A stretch of DNA of 64,000 bases from Pseudomonadota bacterium (GCA_023388935.1 JAEWFG010000067.1:1-64000), one strand, 5' to 3'; positions 1-8,090 are shown, counted from the first letter of the stretch. Numbers and translations are program-made. Notes: generated from the letters alone by a model not told the origin.

Positions 1-69
1 GCTCGGTTTGCCAAGACATAGCGGCTCCATCTTCGCCCATTGGGCGTCAGTCAAAACGAATCGGTCCAT
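1..69 (-). CDS. IS5-family transposase, N-terminal fragment (window edge)
   Basis: This partial gene has 23 codons visible. The translation begins MDRFVLTDAQWAKMEPLCLG, the typical N-terminus of IS5-family transposases carrying the DUF4096 insertion-element domain. The frame is open to base 1. The catalytic DDE domain would lie outside the window, so it cannot be judged whether the transposase is intact. Identification rests on this short but characteristic N-terminal motif. Confidence 0.7.
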   Translation of the reverse strand, partial: MDRFVLTDAQWAKMEPLCLGKPS

Positions 70-124
70 CCCAAGCTTGAATCACAGCCAAGCCAGAATG
101 AGAATCCTGAATCCCAACAGACCC
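1..124 (-). mobile_element. End of an IS5-like insertion sequence (cut by window edge)
   Basis: The first 124 bases look like one terminus of an IS5-family element. A transposase reading frame starts at 69 on the minus strand and runs off the left edge. Outside it, 100-124 reads on the minus strand as GGGTCTGTTGGGATTCAGG and onward, which resembles the terminal inverted repeat of IS5-type elements. The element stops about 10 bases from the rsmD stop codon, so it inserted just downstream of rsmD without breaking it. The other end and the target duplication lie outside the window. Confidence 0.7.
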
Positions 125-133
125 TAATCCGCC

Positions 134-694
134 CTACGCGGTCGTGTTCTTCAGAAACACGAACTCCGTGTCGTCATAAGCGCGCCGTTCCAATTCCTCG
201 AAGCCTTCGGGCGGCGCGAATTGTGCGGCCTTTGCTTCCTCCACCACCAGCAGCGCGCCCGGCGTGAGCCAACCGCCATCGCGCAAGCTTGCGAGTGCCT
301 TCTCCGCAAAACCCTTGCCATAGGGCGGATCGAGGAACACCAGCGAGAACGGCTCGACCGGATGCGCAGGTCCGAGATCGGTCGCGTCGCGACGATAGAC
401 CTTGGTCACGCCGCCGAGACCGAGCGACTCGACATTGTTGCGCAACAGCGCACGTGCCTCCGCACCATTGTCGACGAACAGCGTGAACTTCGCGCCGCGT
501 GACGATGCTTCGATGCCGAGCGCGCCGGTGCCGGCGAAGAGGTCGAGCACACGCGCATCCGGAATCGGATCGTCGTAGGCGTGCACGAGGATGTTGAACA
601 CGGACTCGCGCAGGCGATCCGCCGTGGGACGGATGTCGCGCGAGGACGGCGAGGCGAGATTGCGCCCCTTCAATCGACCGCCGACCACGCGCAA
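134..694 (-). CDS. rsmD: 16S rRNA (guanine(966)-N(2))-methyltransferase RsmD
   Basis: RsmD methylates G966 of 16S rRNA in the assembled 30S subunit, using S-adenosylmethionine. The 186-residue length fits the family. The N-terminus MRVVGGRLKGRNL, the SAM-binding stretch DLFAGTGALGIEA and the catalytic motif DPPY are all present. The start appears to be TTG at 694, because the conserved RVVGG begins right there and no ATG lies upstream in frame. The stop codon of the pseudouridine synthase is only two bases away, so the two rRNA-modification genes are probably co-transcribed. An IS5-like element lies directly downstream. Confidence 0.95.
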   Translation of the reverse strand: MRVVGGRLKGRNLASPSSRDIRPTADRLRESVFNILVHAYDDPIPDARVLDLFAGTGALGIEASSRGAKFTLFVDNGAEARALLRNNVESLGLGGVTKVYRRDATDLGPAHPVEPFSLVFLDPPYGKGFAEKALASLRDGGWLTPGALLVVEEAKAAQFAPPEGFEELERRAYDDTEFVFLKNTTA

Positions 695-696
695 AC

Positions 697-2763
697 TCAG
701 TCCTCCCGCGGCTTCAGGTCGCGCTTGCCGTGATAGCCGCGCTTGGGACGGCGCGGTGGGCCGTAGCCGTTGGCTTCAAGCTCGTTGCGCTCGCGCGCCT
801 CCTCGCTGCCGGTGCGCTGCACCAGTACGCGGCGGCCCTTGCTGTCGCTGATCACGGCGCGCTTGCTGGCAGGCTTCTTCTCGCGCGGTGCATCGTCGCC
901 GCGCGAGGCTGATTTCGAGGGCACGTCGAACTGTGCGCCCGACTTCTCGATCACCTTGTCGCCGAGCTGTTCGCGCAATACGCGCGACTTGATCTCGTCG
1001 ACCTGGCCTTCGGGAACCTCGCCGAGCTGGAACGGGCCGTAGGACACGCGGATCAGCCGGTTCACCTCGAGCCCGAGATGGGCGCAGACATTGCGCACCT
1101 CGCGGTTCTTGCCTTCGCGGATCGCGAACACCAGCCAGACATTGGCGCCCTGGTCGCGCTCCAGCGTCGCTTCGATCGGGCCGTATTTGACGCCCTCGAC
1201 CTCGATGCCGTTCTTGAGCTCGTCGAGCTGCGCCTGGGTGACGTCGCCATGGGCACGGACGCGGTAGCGGCGCAGCCAGCCGGTATCCGGCAGCTCGAGC
1301 GTGCGTGCGAGCCCGCCATCATTGGTGAGCAGCAGCAGACCTTCGGTGTTGAAATCGAGCCGGCCGACACTGATCAGGCGCGGGAGGCCTTCGGGCAGAT
1401 TGTCGAACACGGTCGGACGCCCCTCGGGGTCGTCATGCGTCGTCATCAGCCCACGCGGCTTGTGGTAGAGGAACAGGCGCGTGCGCTCGCGCTCCGGCAA
1501 CGGCTTTCCGTCGACCAGAACGACGTCGTTCTTCGTGATGTCGAGCGCCGGCGAGTTGATCACGCGGCCGTTGACGGTGACACGGCCCTGCGTGACCATC
1601 TCCTCGGCGTCGCGTCGCGAGGCGAGGCCAGCACGTGACAGCACCTTTGCGATGCGCTCGCCGGCCTTCTTCGGCTTCGGCTCTTCCTCCCGACGCGGCC
1701 GCCGGTCGAAATCACGATCGCGCTCTCGATAGGCACCGCGGCCACCGAAGGCCGGACGCTTCTCGAAAATCCTGCTGTCGTCCTCGTTGTCGCGGCGCGG
1801 ACGATCACCGAAACGACCTTCGCTCCGCGGATGCTCGTGCCAGTCGGATCGGCCTTCGGGGCGCCCGCGCGGACGATCGAATTTCGGGCGGTCACCACCG
1901 CGCCCTCCGCGTTCGCCATCACCGTCGCGACGAGGCCGATCGAACTTTGGACGATCCTCGCGCGGCCGATCGAAGTTGGGCCGATCAGATTTGGGCCGCT
2001 CGCGGAACGGACGATCGCCCGATGTGCGATCGTCGCGCGAACGCGAGAACCGCGGACGGTCCTCGCCGCGGCCGCCTTCGCGGCGGTCGTCGCGTTGACG
2101 CCAGGGCTTTTCCTCGCCGCGATCACGGCCGCCGAAATCCTTGTCGAAGCTCTTGCGCGGCCGGTCGCCGCGCGGACGATCGTCGCGCGTCTGCCACGGC
2201 TTCGAATCGCCCCGCTCGCCTCGATCGCGCGGACGGTCGCCACGCGGCGAAAACTTCCGCTCGCTGTCGAACTTGCGCTCCGGACGATCGCCACGCGGCG
2301 CGTAGGTCCGCTTGTCGCCAAACTTCCTGTCACTGGGCCGGCCAGCGGGGCGGGATTCGTCGCGATCACGGCTGCGTGGCGGACGGTCGTCGCGCCCATA
2401 GGACGGGCGATCACCGCGCGGCTTGAACGAGCGCTTCTCGCCGTCGCGTGGCCCGCGATCGGAGAAGGGACGGTCGCCACGCGGCTTGAAGCTGCGCTCG
2501 CCGCGCCCCTCGCCACCGCGGTCGTCGCGCTTGAAGCGGGGGTCGCCGAAGTCGCGGCGCGGGGCATCGCTGTCCTCGCGGCGGCGGAACGGACGGCCCT
2601 CGCGGTCGCCGCGGGGCGGGCGGCTGTCGCGGTCGCCCTTGCCCTCAAAGCCGCGCTTGGCGAATTTCTTCTCGGAGCCACGCGGCTTGCCGCTGCGGCC
2701 CTTGGACGGGCCTCGATCACGCCGGCCGCGGGAATCGTTGTCTTTGTCGCTGTCGCGAGGCAT
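697..2763 (-). CDS. rRNA pseudouridine synthase (RsuA/RluB family) with long Arg/Asp/Gly-rich N-terminal extension
   Basis: The C-terminal half is a complete RsuA/RluB-type pseudouridine synthase. An S4 RNA-binding domain starts near residue 370 (ERIAKVLSRAGLASRRDAEE). It is followed by the catalytic core with GRLDFNTEGLLLL, whose Asp (residue about 470) is the expected nucleophile. The first ~370 residues are low-complexity, built from repeats such as DRPR, DRPKFDRPR and RGDRP; they are probably disordered and RNA-binding. The likely start is ATG at 2763; GTG at 2775 is the alternative and neither has a strong ribosome binding site. It precedes rsmD by two bases and diverges from tadA. The exact target uridine (RluB-like 23S position or another) is inference. 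Confidence 0.9.
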   Translation of the reverse strand: MPRDSDKDNDSRGRRDRGPSKGRSGKPRGSEKKFAKRGFEGKGDRDSRPPRGDREGRPFRRREDSDAPRRDFGDPRFKRDDRGGEGRGERSFKPRGDRPFSDRGPRDGEKRSFKPRGDRPSYGRDDRPPRSRDRDESRPAGRPSDRKFGDKRTYAPRGDRPERKFDSERKFSPRGDRPRDRGERGDSKPWQTRDDRPRGDRPRKSFDKDFGGRDRGEEKPWRQRDDRREGGRGEDRPRFSRSRDDRTSGDRPFRERPKSDRPNFDRPREDRPKFDRPRRDGDGERGGRGGDRPKFDRPRGRPEGRSDWHEHPRSEGRFGDRPRRDNEDDSRIFEKRPAFGGRGAYRERDRDFDRRPRREEEPKPKKAGERIAKVLSRAGLASRRDAEEMVTQGRVTVNGRVINSPALDITKNDVVLVDGKPLPERERTRLFLYHKPRGLMTTHDDPEGRPTVFDNLPEGLPRLISVGRLDFNTEGLLLLTNDGGLARTLELPDTGWLRRYRVRAHGDVTQAQLDELKNGIEVEGVKYGPIEATLERDQGANVWLVFAIREGKNREVRNVCAHLGLEVNRLIRVSYGPFQLGEVPEGQVDEIKSRVLREQLGDKVIEKSGAQFDVPSKSASRGDDAPREKKPASKRAVISDSKGRRVLVQRTGSEEARERNELEANGYGPPRRPKRGYHGKRDLKPRED

Positions 2764-2882
2764 GAATAATCTCACTCAGGGGGTAGCCAGTAAGCATTGT
2801 GCGCGCTCGTTCCGAGCCGCATGCTCAGGCAAAATCGGTATCCACTCTTGCTGAAGGCGGAGCTACTAGCAGGTTTCTGGCA

Positions 2883-3341
2883 ATGATACGAGGCATGAAA
2901 GCCCCTTCTTTCATGGATTTGGCGCTCAAGACGGCCGAAAACGCCGGAAAATCGGGCGAAGTTCCGATCGGATGCGTCGTGGTCCGCAATTACGAGGTTA
3001 TCGCCACTGCGGGTAACCGTACGCTGACCGACCACGATCCCACGGCCCATGCCGAAATCGTCGCGCTGCGCGAAGCCGCAAAAAAGATCGGCAGCGAGCG
3101 CCTCGTGGATTGCGACCTCTACGTGACGCTGGAGCCCTGCACCATGTGTGCGGGCGCGATCTCCTTTGCAAGGGTCCGGCGACTCTATTACGGCGCGGCC
3201 GACCCCAAGGGCGGCGCGGTCGAGTCGGGTGTGCGCTTCTTCGCCTCGCCCACCTGCCATCACGTCCCGGACGTCTATTCCGGGGTCGGCGAAAGCGAGG
3301 CGGCGCGGCTCTTGCGGGAGTTCTTTCGGGAGCGGCGGTAA
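2883..3341 (+). CDS. tadA: tRNA(adenine(34)) deaminase TadA / nucleoside deaminase
   Basis: This 152-residue cytidine/deoxycytidylate-deaminase-fold enzyme is predicted to convert A34 to inosine in tRNA-Arg(ACG). The zinc site is complete: His56 and Glu58 in HAE, and Cys86 and Cys89 in PCTMC. The C-terminal half (FFASPTCHHVPDVYSGV) also fits TadA. The upstream part of the open frame is not conserved; ATG at 2883 or 2895 is the likely start. The gene diverges from the pseudouridine synthase across a short promoter region. A guanine or cytosine deaminase is less likely because of the close fit to TadA length and motifs. Confidence 0.9.
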   Translation: MIRGMKAPSFMDLALKTAENAGKSGEVPIGCVVVRNYEVIATAGNRTLTDHDPTAHAEIVALREAAKKIGSERLVDCDLYVTLEPCTMCAGAISFARVRRLYYGAADPKGGAVESGVRFFASPTCHHVPDVYSGVGESEAARLLREFFRERR

Positions 3342-3356
3342 CAACCAAGCACTCCG

Positions 3357-3466
3357 ACGTCATGCCCCGCGAACCGAAGGGGCATCCAGTACGCCGCGGC
3401 CTATCGGATCGAGCCACAACCGTCTCGGAATACTGGATCGCCCGGTCAAGGCCGGGCGATGACAGT
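3357..3466. repeat. Dispersed palindromic intergenic repeat
   Basis: This region between two convergent genes starts with GTCATGCCCCGCG and ends with CCGGGCGATGACAG. It contains a perfect 9-bp hairpin, ATCGCCCGG (3437-3445) against CCGGGCGAT (3452-3460), plus two copies of a 'tactggat / catccagta' core in opposite orientation. Such elements occur in many copies in Bradyrhizobium and Rhodopseudomonas genomes. It could also act as a bidirectional terminator for tadA and the dehalogenase gene. Confidence 0.7.
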
Positions 3467-3489
3467 TGAATGTTTGGCGCACAGTGCCC

Positions 3490-4392
3490 TCAAGCCGAGA
3501 AGAACTCGCGCAGCGCCTTTGCGGTGACGTCGGGGTTCTCCTCGGTGAGGAAATGTCCGGAATCCACCGGCATGCCGTCGACGTTGGTCGCCCACTGCTT
3601 CCACGTATCGAGCGGGGTCGCTGCGGCCTGCGCGATGCCGGCGTTGCCCCACAGCGCCAGCATCGGGACCGTGATCTTCTTGCCGGCCTCGAAATCGGCC
3701 TTGTCGAGGTCGTAGTCGAAATAGGCGCCGGCGCGGTAATCCTCGCACATCGCGTGCACGCGGGCGGGATCGCGGAACGGGGCGATGTAGTGTTCGAGCG
3801 CGCGCTTGTCGATGGCATCGAGCGTCTTCGATTTGGTCTGGCTCGCCATCTTGAAGCGGAGAAAGAACTCGCCATTGCCTGTGATCAGCGTCTCCGGCAG
3901 CGGCGCGGGCTGCGCGAGGAAGGTCCAGTGATAGATCTTCAGCGCATATTGGCGGTTCATCCGCTCCCAGTAATTATAGGTCGGCAGGATATCGAGCACG
4001 GCGAGCCGCGACAGCCGGCCGGGATGGTCGAGCGCGAGGCGGTAGGAGACGCGGCCGCCGCGGTCGTGGCCAGCGAGCGCAAAGTGCACGTGGCCGAGGC
4101 TCGCCATCGCCTCGACCATGGCCTTCGCCATCGCGCGCTTGCTGTAGGGCAAATGCTGCGCGTCGCTCTCGGGCATGTCCGACCAGCCGTAGCCCGGCAG
4201 ATCGGCGATGATCAGCGTGAACTTGTCGGCCAGTTGCGGCGCCACGCGGTGCCACATCACATTGGTCGAGGAGAAGCCGTGCAGGAGCAGCAGCGGCGGC
4301 CCGTTGCCGCCGACGCGCGCGAAGATGCGGCCGGAGGAGGTGGCGATCCATTTGGAGGCGAAGCCCGGATAGAGGTCGGCAAGATCGGACAT
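3490..4392 (-). CDS. Fluoroacetate dehalogenase-like alpha/beta hydrolase
   Basis: A 300-residue alpha/beta hydrolase that hydrolyses a C-halogen bond by an ester intermediate, if the family assignment holds. With ATG at 4392 (preceded by GGGAGGAACC) the numbering matches the well-studied Rhodopseudomonas palustris fluoroacetate dehalogenase exactly. The nucleophile is Asp110 in GHDRGG, with Arg111 and Arg114 for carboxylate binding. Asp134 (LAVLDILP) and His280 (DSGHFL) complete the triad, and His155-Trp156 and Tyr219 form the halide pocket. An in-frame extension to 4566 exists but lacks coding character. No halide exporter or regulator lies next to it. Defluorination activity is inferred from these residues; other haloacids or an ester could be the natural substrate. 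Confidence 0.88.
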   Translation of the reverse strand: MSDLADLYPGFASKWIATSSGRIFARVGGNGPPLLLLHGFSSTNVMWHRVAPQLADKFTLIIADLPGYGWSDMPESDAQHLPYSKRAMAKAMVEAMASLGHVHFALAGHDRGGRVSYRLALDHPGRLSRLAVLDILPTYNYWERMNRQYALKIYHWTFLAQPAPLPETLITGNGEFFLRFKMASQTKSKTLDAIDKRALEHYIAPFRDPARVHAMCEDYRAGAYFDYDLDKADFEAGKKITVPMLALWGNAGIAQAAATPLDTWKQWATNVDGMPVDSGHFLTEENPDVTAKALREFFSA

Positions 4393-4612
4393 GGTTCCTC
4401 CCGATTGGTATTCCCGGCCCTCCTTTTCGGAGTGACCACGGCGCCCCGACAAAAAATGTCGAAAAACAACCCCATGCAAAGTAGCACGGCGGCGACCTGT
4501 GAGGGTTGCTAACCCCAACAGCCGATTGCGCATTTTTGGAATGTCGATGTGGCGAGGCAGTGGCAAGCGACAATCTCCGTTCCGGAGCGCGCGCGTTCCG
4601 GAAAAAAGCCTG

Positions 4613-5896
4613 TCAGCCCTTGGCCTTCTCCGCTTCCACCGCCTGCCAGCCGATATCGCGGCGGCAGAAGCCCTCGGGCCAGTTGATGCGGTCGACGGCC
4701 TGATAGGCGCGGCCCTGCGCTTCCGTCACGGTCTTGCCGAGCGCGCAGACATTGAGCACGCGGCCGCCATTGGCGAGGATCGCGCCGTCCTTCGCCACCG
4801 TGCCGGCGTGGAAGATCTCGACGGTCTCCACCTTCGCGGCCTCGTCGAGCCCTTCGATGCGCGTGCCCTTCTGATAGTCGCCGGGATAGCCCTTCGCCGC
4901 CATCACCACCGTGAGCGCGGATTCCGGATACCAGCGCAGATCGAAATGCTTCAACTCCCCGTCGCAGGCGGCGATGAACGCCGGCACGATGTCCGACATC
5001 ATGCGCAGCATCAGCACCTGGCACTCGGGATCGCCGAAACGCACGTTGAACTCGAACAGTTTCGGGCCCTGCGTCGTCAGCATGATCCCGGCATAGAGCA
5101 CGCCGCGGAACGGCGTGCCGCGCTTCTTCATGCCGGCAACCGTCGGCAGAATGATCCTGGCCATGATCGCATCGTGGATCGCCGGCGTGACCAGCGGCGT
5201 CGGCGAATAGGCGCCCATGCCGCCGGTGTTCGGGCCGACGTCGTGATCGAACACGCGCTTGTGGTCCTGGGCGGAGGCGAGCGGAATGGCGGTCTCGCCG
5301 TCGCACAGCGCGAAGAAGCTGATCTCGCGGCCCGGCAGAAACTCCTCGATCACGACCTCGGCGCCCGCCTTGCCGAAGGCGCCCTCGAACATCATGGCGA
5401 TGGCGTCCTCCGCCTCGCGCACGGTCTTGGCAACGACGACGCCCTTGCCGGCGGCGAGGCCGTCGGCCTTGACCACGATCGGCGCGCCCTGGCTCTGGAC
5501 ATAGGCGCGCGCGTCCCTGGCGTTGGTGAAGCGCTTGTAGGCGCCGGTCGGAATGCCGAATTCGGTGCAGAGCGCCTTGGTGAAGCCCTTGGAGCTTTCG
5601 AGCTGGGCGGCCGCCTTGCTCGGTCCGAACGCCTTGATGCCGGCGGCGGTGAGATCATCGACGATGCCGGCCGCCAGCGGCGTTTCCGGGCCGACCACGA
5701 CGAGCTCAACCGCGTTCTTTTTGCAGAAGTCGATCACGGCCGCATGGTCGGCGACATCGAGCGCCACGCATTCCGCCTCGCGCGCGATGCCGGCATTGCC
5801 GGGCGCGCACCAGAATTTGGTCACCAGGGGAGATGCTGCGATTTTCCATGCGAGAGCATGTTCGCGGCCGCCGGAACCGAGCAGGAGAATGTGCAT
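4613..5896 (-). CDS. purD: Phosphoribosylamine--glycine ligase
   Basis: PurD (GAR synthetase) joins glycine to 5-phosphoribosylamine with ATP in the second step of purine synthesis. The 427-residue length is standard. The N-terminal domain opens with MHILLLGSGGREHALAW. The ATP-grasp region contains PIVVKADGLAAGKGVVV, and the signature FNVRFGDPECQ is present. It stands alone on the minus strand, separated from the next gene by a dispersed repeat. Nothing is unusual. Confidence 0.97.
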   Translation of the reverse strand: MHILLLGSGGREHALAWKIAASPLVTKFWCAPGNAGIAREAECVALDVADHAAVIDFCKKNAVELVVVGPETPLAAGIVDDLTAAGIKAFGPSKAAAQLESSKGFTKALCTEFGIPTGAYKRFTNARDARAYVQSQGAPIVVKADGLAAGKGVVVAKTVREAEDAIAMMFEGAFGKAGAEVVIEEFLPGREISFFALCDGETAIPLASAQDHKRVFDHDVGPNTGGMGAYSPTPLVTPAIHDAIMARIILPTVAGMKKRGTPFRGVLYAGIMLTTQGPKLFEFNVRFGDPECQVLMLRMMSDIVPAFIAACDGELKHFDLRWYPESALTVVMAAKGYPGDYQKGTRIEGLDEAAKVETVEIFHAGTVAKDGAILANGGRVLNVCALGKTVTEAQGRAYQAVDRINWPEGFCRRDIGWQAVEAEKAKG

Positions 5897-5991
5897 CGAA
5901 GGCTCGAAAAGTGGGGTTTAGCTTGCCGCGTCGGTCGCACGAATCGGCGCGCGTCTCAAGGGGGCTGGCCCCAAACTCCCCCGTCATTGGA

Positions 5992-6110
5992 TTTTCCCTG
6001 TCATTCCGGGGCGCGCGCAGCGCGAGCCCGGAATCCATTGGGCGGCGGAGTTGGTGGCGCGATGGATTCCGGGCTCATCGCTTCGCGATGCCCCGGAATG
6101 ACGGGAAAAG
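5992..6110. repeat. Dispersed inverted-repeat element (nested arms)
   Basis: The outer arms are near-perfect: TTTTCCCTGTCATTCCGGGG at the left and its complement at 6091-6110, with one mismatch and one offset. A perfect inner pair of 15 bases lies at 6024-6038 and 6062-6076 (GAGCCCGGAATCCAT). The spacer is about 23 bases. The sequence is typical of the highly repeated intergenic palindromes of Bradyrhizobium. It occupies the whole gap between purD and the winged-helix regulator gene. Confidence 0.8.
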
Positions 6111-6410
6111 TCAGACCTGCTTCCCCGCAATGATCTCCTGCAGCGTCGCGACATGCCGTGCGAATGCGCCGCGGCCAGCGGCGGTCGCGGTGACCGTCGT
6201 CTGCGGCTTCTTGCCGACGAAGGCTTTCTCGACCGAAACGTAGCCGGCCTTGGCCAAGGTCTCGATATGGGCGCCGAGATTGCCGTCGGTCGCCCCAGTC
6301 AGCTTTTTCAGCCGCGCGAATTCCAGGCCTGTGCCCGTCGGCAGCGCGTTCAGCGCCGCCATGATCCTGAGCCGCAGCGGCTGATGGATGATGTCGTCGA
6401 GCTCGGCCAT
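6111..6410 (-). CDS. Winged-helix transcriptional regulator
   Basis: A 99-residue single-domain regulator. The sequence HQPLRLRIMAALNALP, then FARLKKLTGATDGNLGAHIETLAKAGYVSVEKAF, is a typical winged helix: recognition helix around TDGNLGAHIETL and a wing at GKKPQTTVTAT. It resembles the small ArsR/MarR-like 'winged helix DNA-binding' proteins that sit next to membrane proteins. Its start codon overlaps the stop of the upstream membrane-protein gene by one base (TGATG), so it is translated in the same operon. It may control the operon through the paired AGAGNNCTCT boxes at 8001-8027. The effector is unknown. Confidence 0.85.
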   Translation of the reverse strand: MAELDDIIHQPLRLRIMAALNALPTGTGLEFARLKKLTGATDGNLGAHIETLAKAGYVSVEKAFVGKKPQTTVTATAAGRGAFARHVATLQEIIAGKQV

Positions 6411-6964
6411 CAGATCCGCCGCATCCAGAGACCGCCGAGGATCAGGCCACCGCCATTGACGAAGGCCATCCAGAGCGGGAATGCCTCGCCGATGTAGAAG
6501 AAACCGATCAGCGTCAGCACGGTGATGCCGAGACCGATCGCGACGAACGCGTAGCCGAACCAGAGGCCGGCGAGCGTGTAGAACAGCATGAAATAGATCG
6601 GCCAGAATGTACCCAACTGACGCGGACCGAAATGACCGACAACGTTGGTCACGAAGTAGCCGAAGGCGAAGAACAGTGCGAACACCAGGAACAGCCTGAT
6701 GCTAGCGCCGGCACCAAAAGGGTGATGTGGCGGGTTGAACACGCGTAGGGCAATCAGACCACCGACGCCGAGAACGTCCACAGCAACCCAGGCGTAGACC
6801 GCGTAGATCGGCCAGAGCCCGGTCACGAGATTGCCTGCGAACACCAACACGCCCCACCAGACGGCTGCGAGGCTCGCCAGCTCGTAGAGCTGCGATTGCT
6901 TCACGCGCTGGACGATGTCGTCGATCTCCGCGAGCGCCTCGGCGGCCTGTTTGCTGTCAATCAT
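6410..6964 (-). CDS. Multi-pass membrane protein of unknown function
   Basis: A 184-residue protein with a short soluble N-terminus (EALAEIDDIVQRVKQSQLYE) and about five hydrophobic segments between residues 25 and 180, for example LASLAAVWWGVLVFAGNLVTG and FLVFALFFAFGYFV. No catalytic motif is recognised. It overlaps the hydrolase gene by four bases (ATGA) upstream and the regulator gene by one base downstream, so the three form a translationally coupled unit. The regulator may sense a state of this membrane protein or of the hydrolase product; that is inference. Confidence 0.85.
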   Translation of the reverse strand: MIDSKQAAEALAEIDDIVQRVKQSQLYELASLAAVWWGVLVFAGNLVTGLWPIYAVYAWVAVDVLGVGGLIALRVFNPPHHPFGAGASIRLFLVFALFFAFGYFVTNVVGHFGPRQLGTFWPIYFMLFYTLAGLWFGYAFVAIGLGITVLTLIGFFYIGEAFPLWMAFVNGGGLILGGLWMRRI

Positions 6965-7971
6965 GACTGTCCGCTCCCGCGCGTTGCCACGTCCTCGGCG
7001 ATGGCGGAGACCGCCTTCGGGTTGGTGACCATGCCCATGTGGTTGACGCCCTCGATCACCTTGACGTCGACGGATGGCTTTATGGCCTGCACGGTCTCGG
7101 CATATTTGTCGGAGATCATCATCTCGTCCTCAGCGCCACCGAAGATCGTGAGCGGATGCGTCACCGCCGACAGATCGAGGCGATAACCGCGTGTCGCAAA
7201 GTTACGCATGAGGCGATCCGAATAGGTCGCGACCAGAAACCGCTCGGAATTCGGGGGCACGGCGAAGGCGAGCACCGGAAGCTGCGAGCAGCAATCGATG
7301 CCGAGCTTGCGTAGCGCTGCAAGCGCAAGGAGACGCGGAATGTCGGCATTGGCCCAGCCGCCGGAATGCGGCCGGTTGGTCGGCGCGTCGTAACCGAGAT
7401 AGGGCGCGACCAGCACGGTGCGGACGAACAGATCCTGCATGATCGGCGTCGCGGCGACGCGGAGCGAGAAGCCAGCGCCGGCGGAATGGCCGATCAGGGT
7501 CAGCGGCAGATCGGGCGCGGCCTTGCGCACCTGCGCGACGAAGTCGACGAGGTCGTCCTCGAGCTGGCCGACATAGCCGATATCGCCGCGCGTGCCGGAA
7601 GCGCCGTGACCGCGCATGTCGAGCACCCAGGTCTCGACGCCGCGCCCAGCCAGTGCCGCGGTCAGCGCGTGGTTGATCGTGCCGGAGGAGCCGGACGAGC
7701 CGTGGATGAAGATGGCACCACGCCCAGTGGCGGCGCCGCTCGGGGCGTAGTGGCGATAAGCGAGCCACGTACCGTCGCGGGCCTGGAAGCGCTCCAGCGC
7801 CGGCAGAGTCGACATGTCGACTCCCTTGCGGGAGTCGGAGACCGAACGCAGCTCCGCGGGCCGCTGCAGCGGCGTCGCAATCAGGGCGGCTAGTAGCAGC
7901 GCCATAGCGCCGACCGCGCACAGGCCCCATTTCAGCAAGCTCAGAGCACCTCGCAGCAATTGCATCGCCAT
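6961..7971 (-). CDS. Membrane-anchored alpha/beta hydrolase (lipase-like)
   Basis: A 336-residue serine hydrolase. Residues 8-30 form a hydrophobic signal anchor (LLKWGLCAVGAMALLLAALIA), so the enzyme is probably held on the periplasmic side of the inner membrane. The oxyanion motif is HGSSGSSG. The nucleophile elbow is GHSAG, the likely acid lies in FGGAEDEM and the catalytic His is in EGVNHMGMV. The overall layout is that of monoacylglycerol-lipase or lysophospholipase-like enzymes. It is the first gene of a three-gene operon with a membrane protein and a winged-helix regulator. CGGAG precedes the ATG at 7971. Confidence 0.85.
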   Translation of the reverse strand: MAMQLLRGALSLLKWGLCAVGAMALLLAALIATPLQRPAELRSVSDSRKGVDMSTLPALERFQARDGTWLAYRHYAPSGAATGRGAIFIHGSSGSSGTINHALTAALAGRGVETWVLDMRGHGASGTRGDIGYVGQLEDDLVDFVAQVRKAAPDLPLTLIGHSAGAGFSLRVAATPIMQDLFVRTVLVAPYLGYDAPTNRPHSGGWANADIPRLLALAALRKLGIDCCSQLPVLAFAVPPNSERFLVATYSDRLMRNFATRGYRLDLSAVTHPLTIFGGAEDEMMISDKYAETVQAIKPSVDVKVIEGVNHMGMVTNPKAVSAIAEDVATRGSGQS

Positions 7972-8000
7972 GGCGCAACTCCGTTGACCTCACCATCGAT

Positions 8001-8036
8001 AGAGAACTCTATAATACAGAGTACTCTTTTGATCAA
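8001..8036 (-). promoter_or_regulatory. Promoter with paired palindromic operator boxes
   Basis: Two 10-bp palindromes lie 17 bp apart centre to centre: AGAGAACTCT (8001-8010) and AGAGTACTCT (8018-8027). On the minus strand TTGATC (8036-8031) and TATAGA (8013-8008) form a -35/-10 pair with a 17-bp spacer, driving the hydrolase - membrane protein - regulator operon. The boxes overlap both promoter elements, as expected for a repressor site. The winged-helix protein encoded last in the operon is the obvious candidate to bind here. Confidence 0.55.
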
Positions 8037-8090
8037 TCCCCGGATTGGCGTCGCGCTGCGAAAATCCTTAACGTCGGGTCCGACCCCAAA

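Noticed and set aside
1560..2720. 386-codon frame on the minus strand inside the pseudouridine synthase
   Set aside because: Shifted reading frame of the same repeats; the composition is low-complexity and the S4 and catalytic motifs lie in the accepted frame.
1831..2769. 312-codon frame on the plus strand
   Set aside because: It is the complement of the Arg/Asp/Gly-rich pseudouridine synthase. The repetitive GC-rich codons keep several frames open; the translation has only Ala/Arg/Val low complexity and no domain.
4499..6133. 544-codon plus-strand frame opposite purD
   Set aside because: It is antisense to a complete purD gene and its translation has no conserved domain, only the pattern expected from the complement of GC-rich codons.
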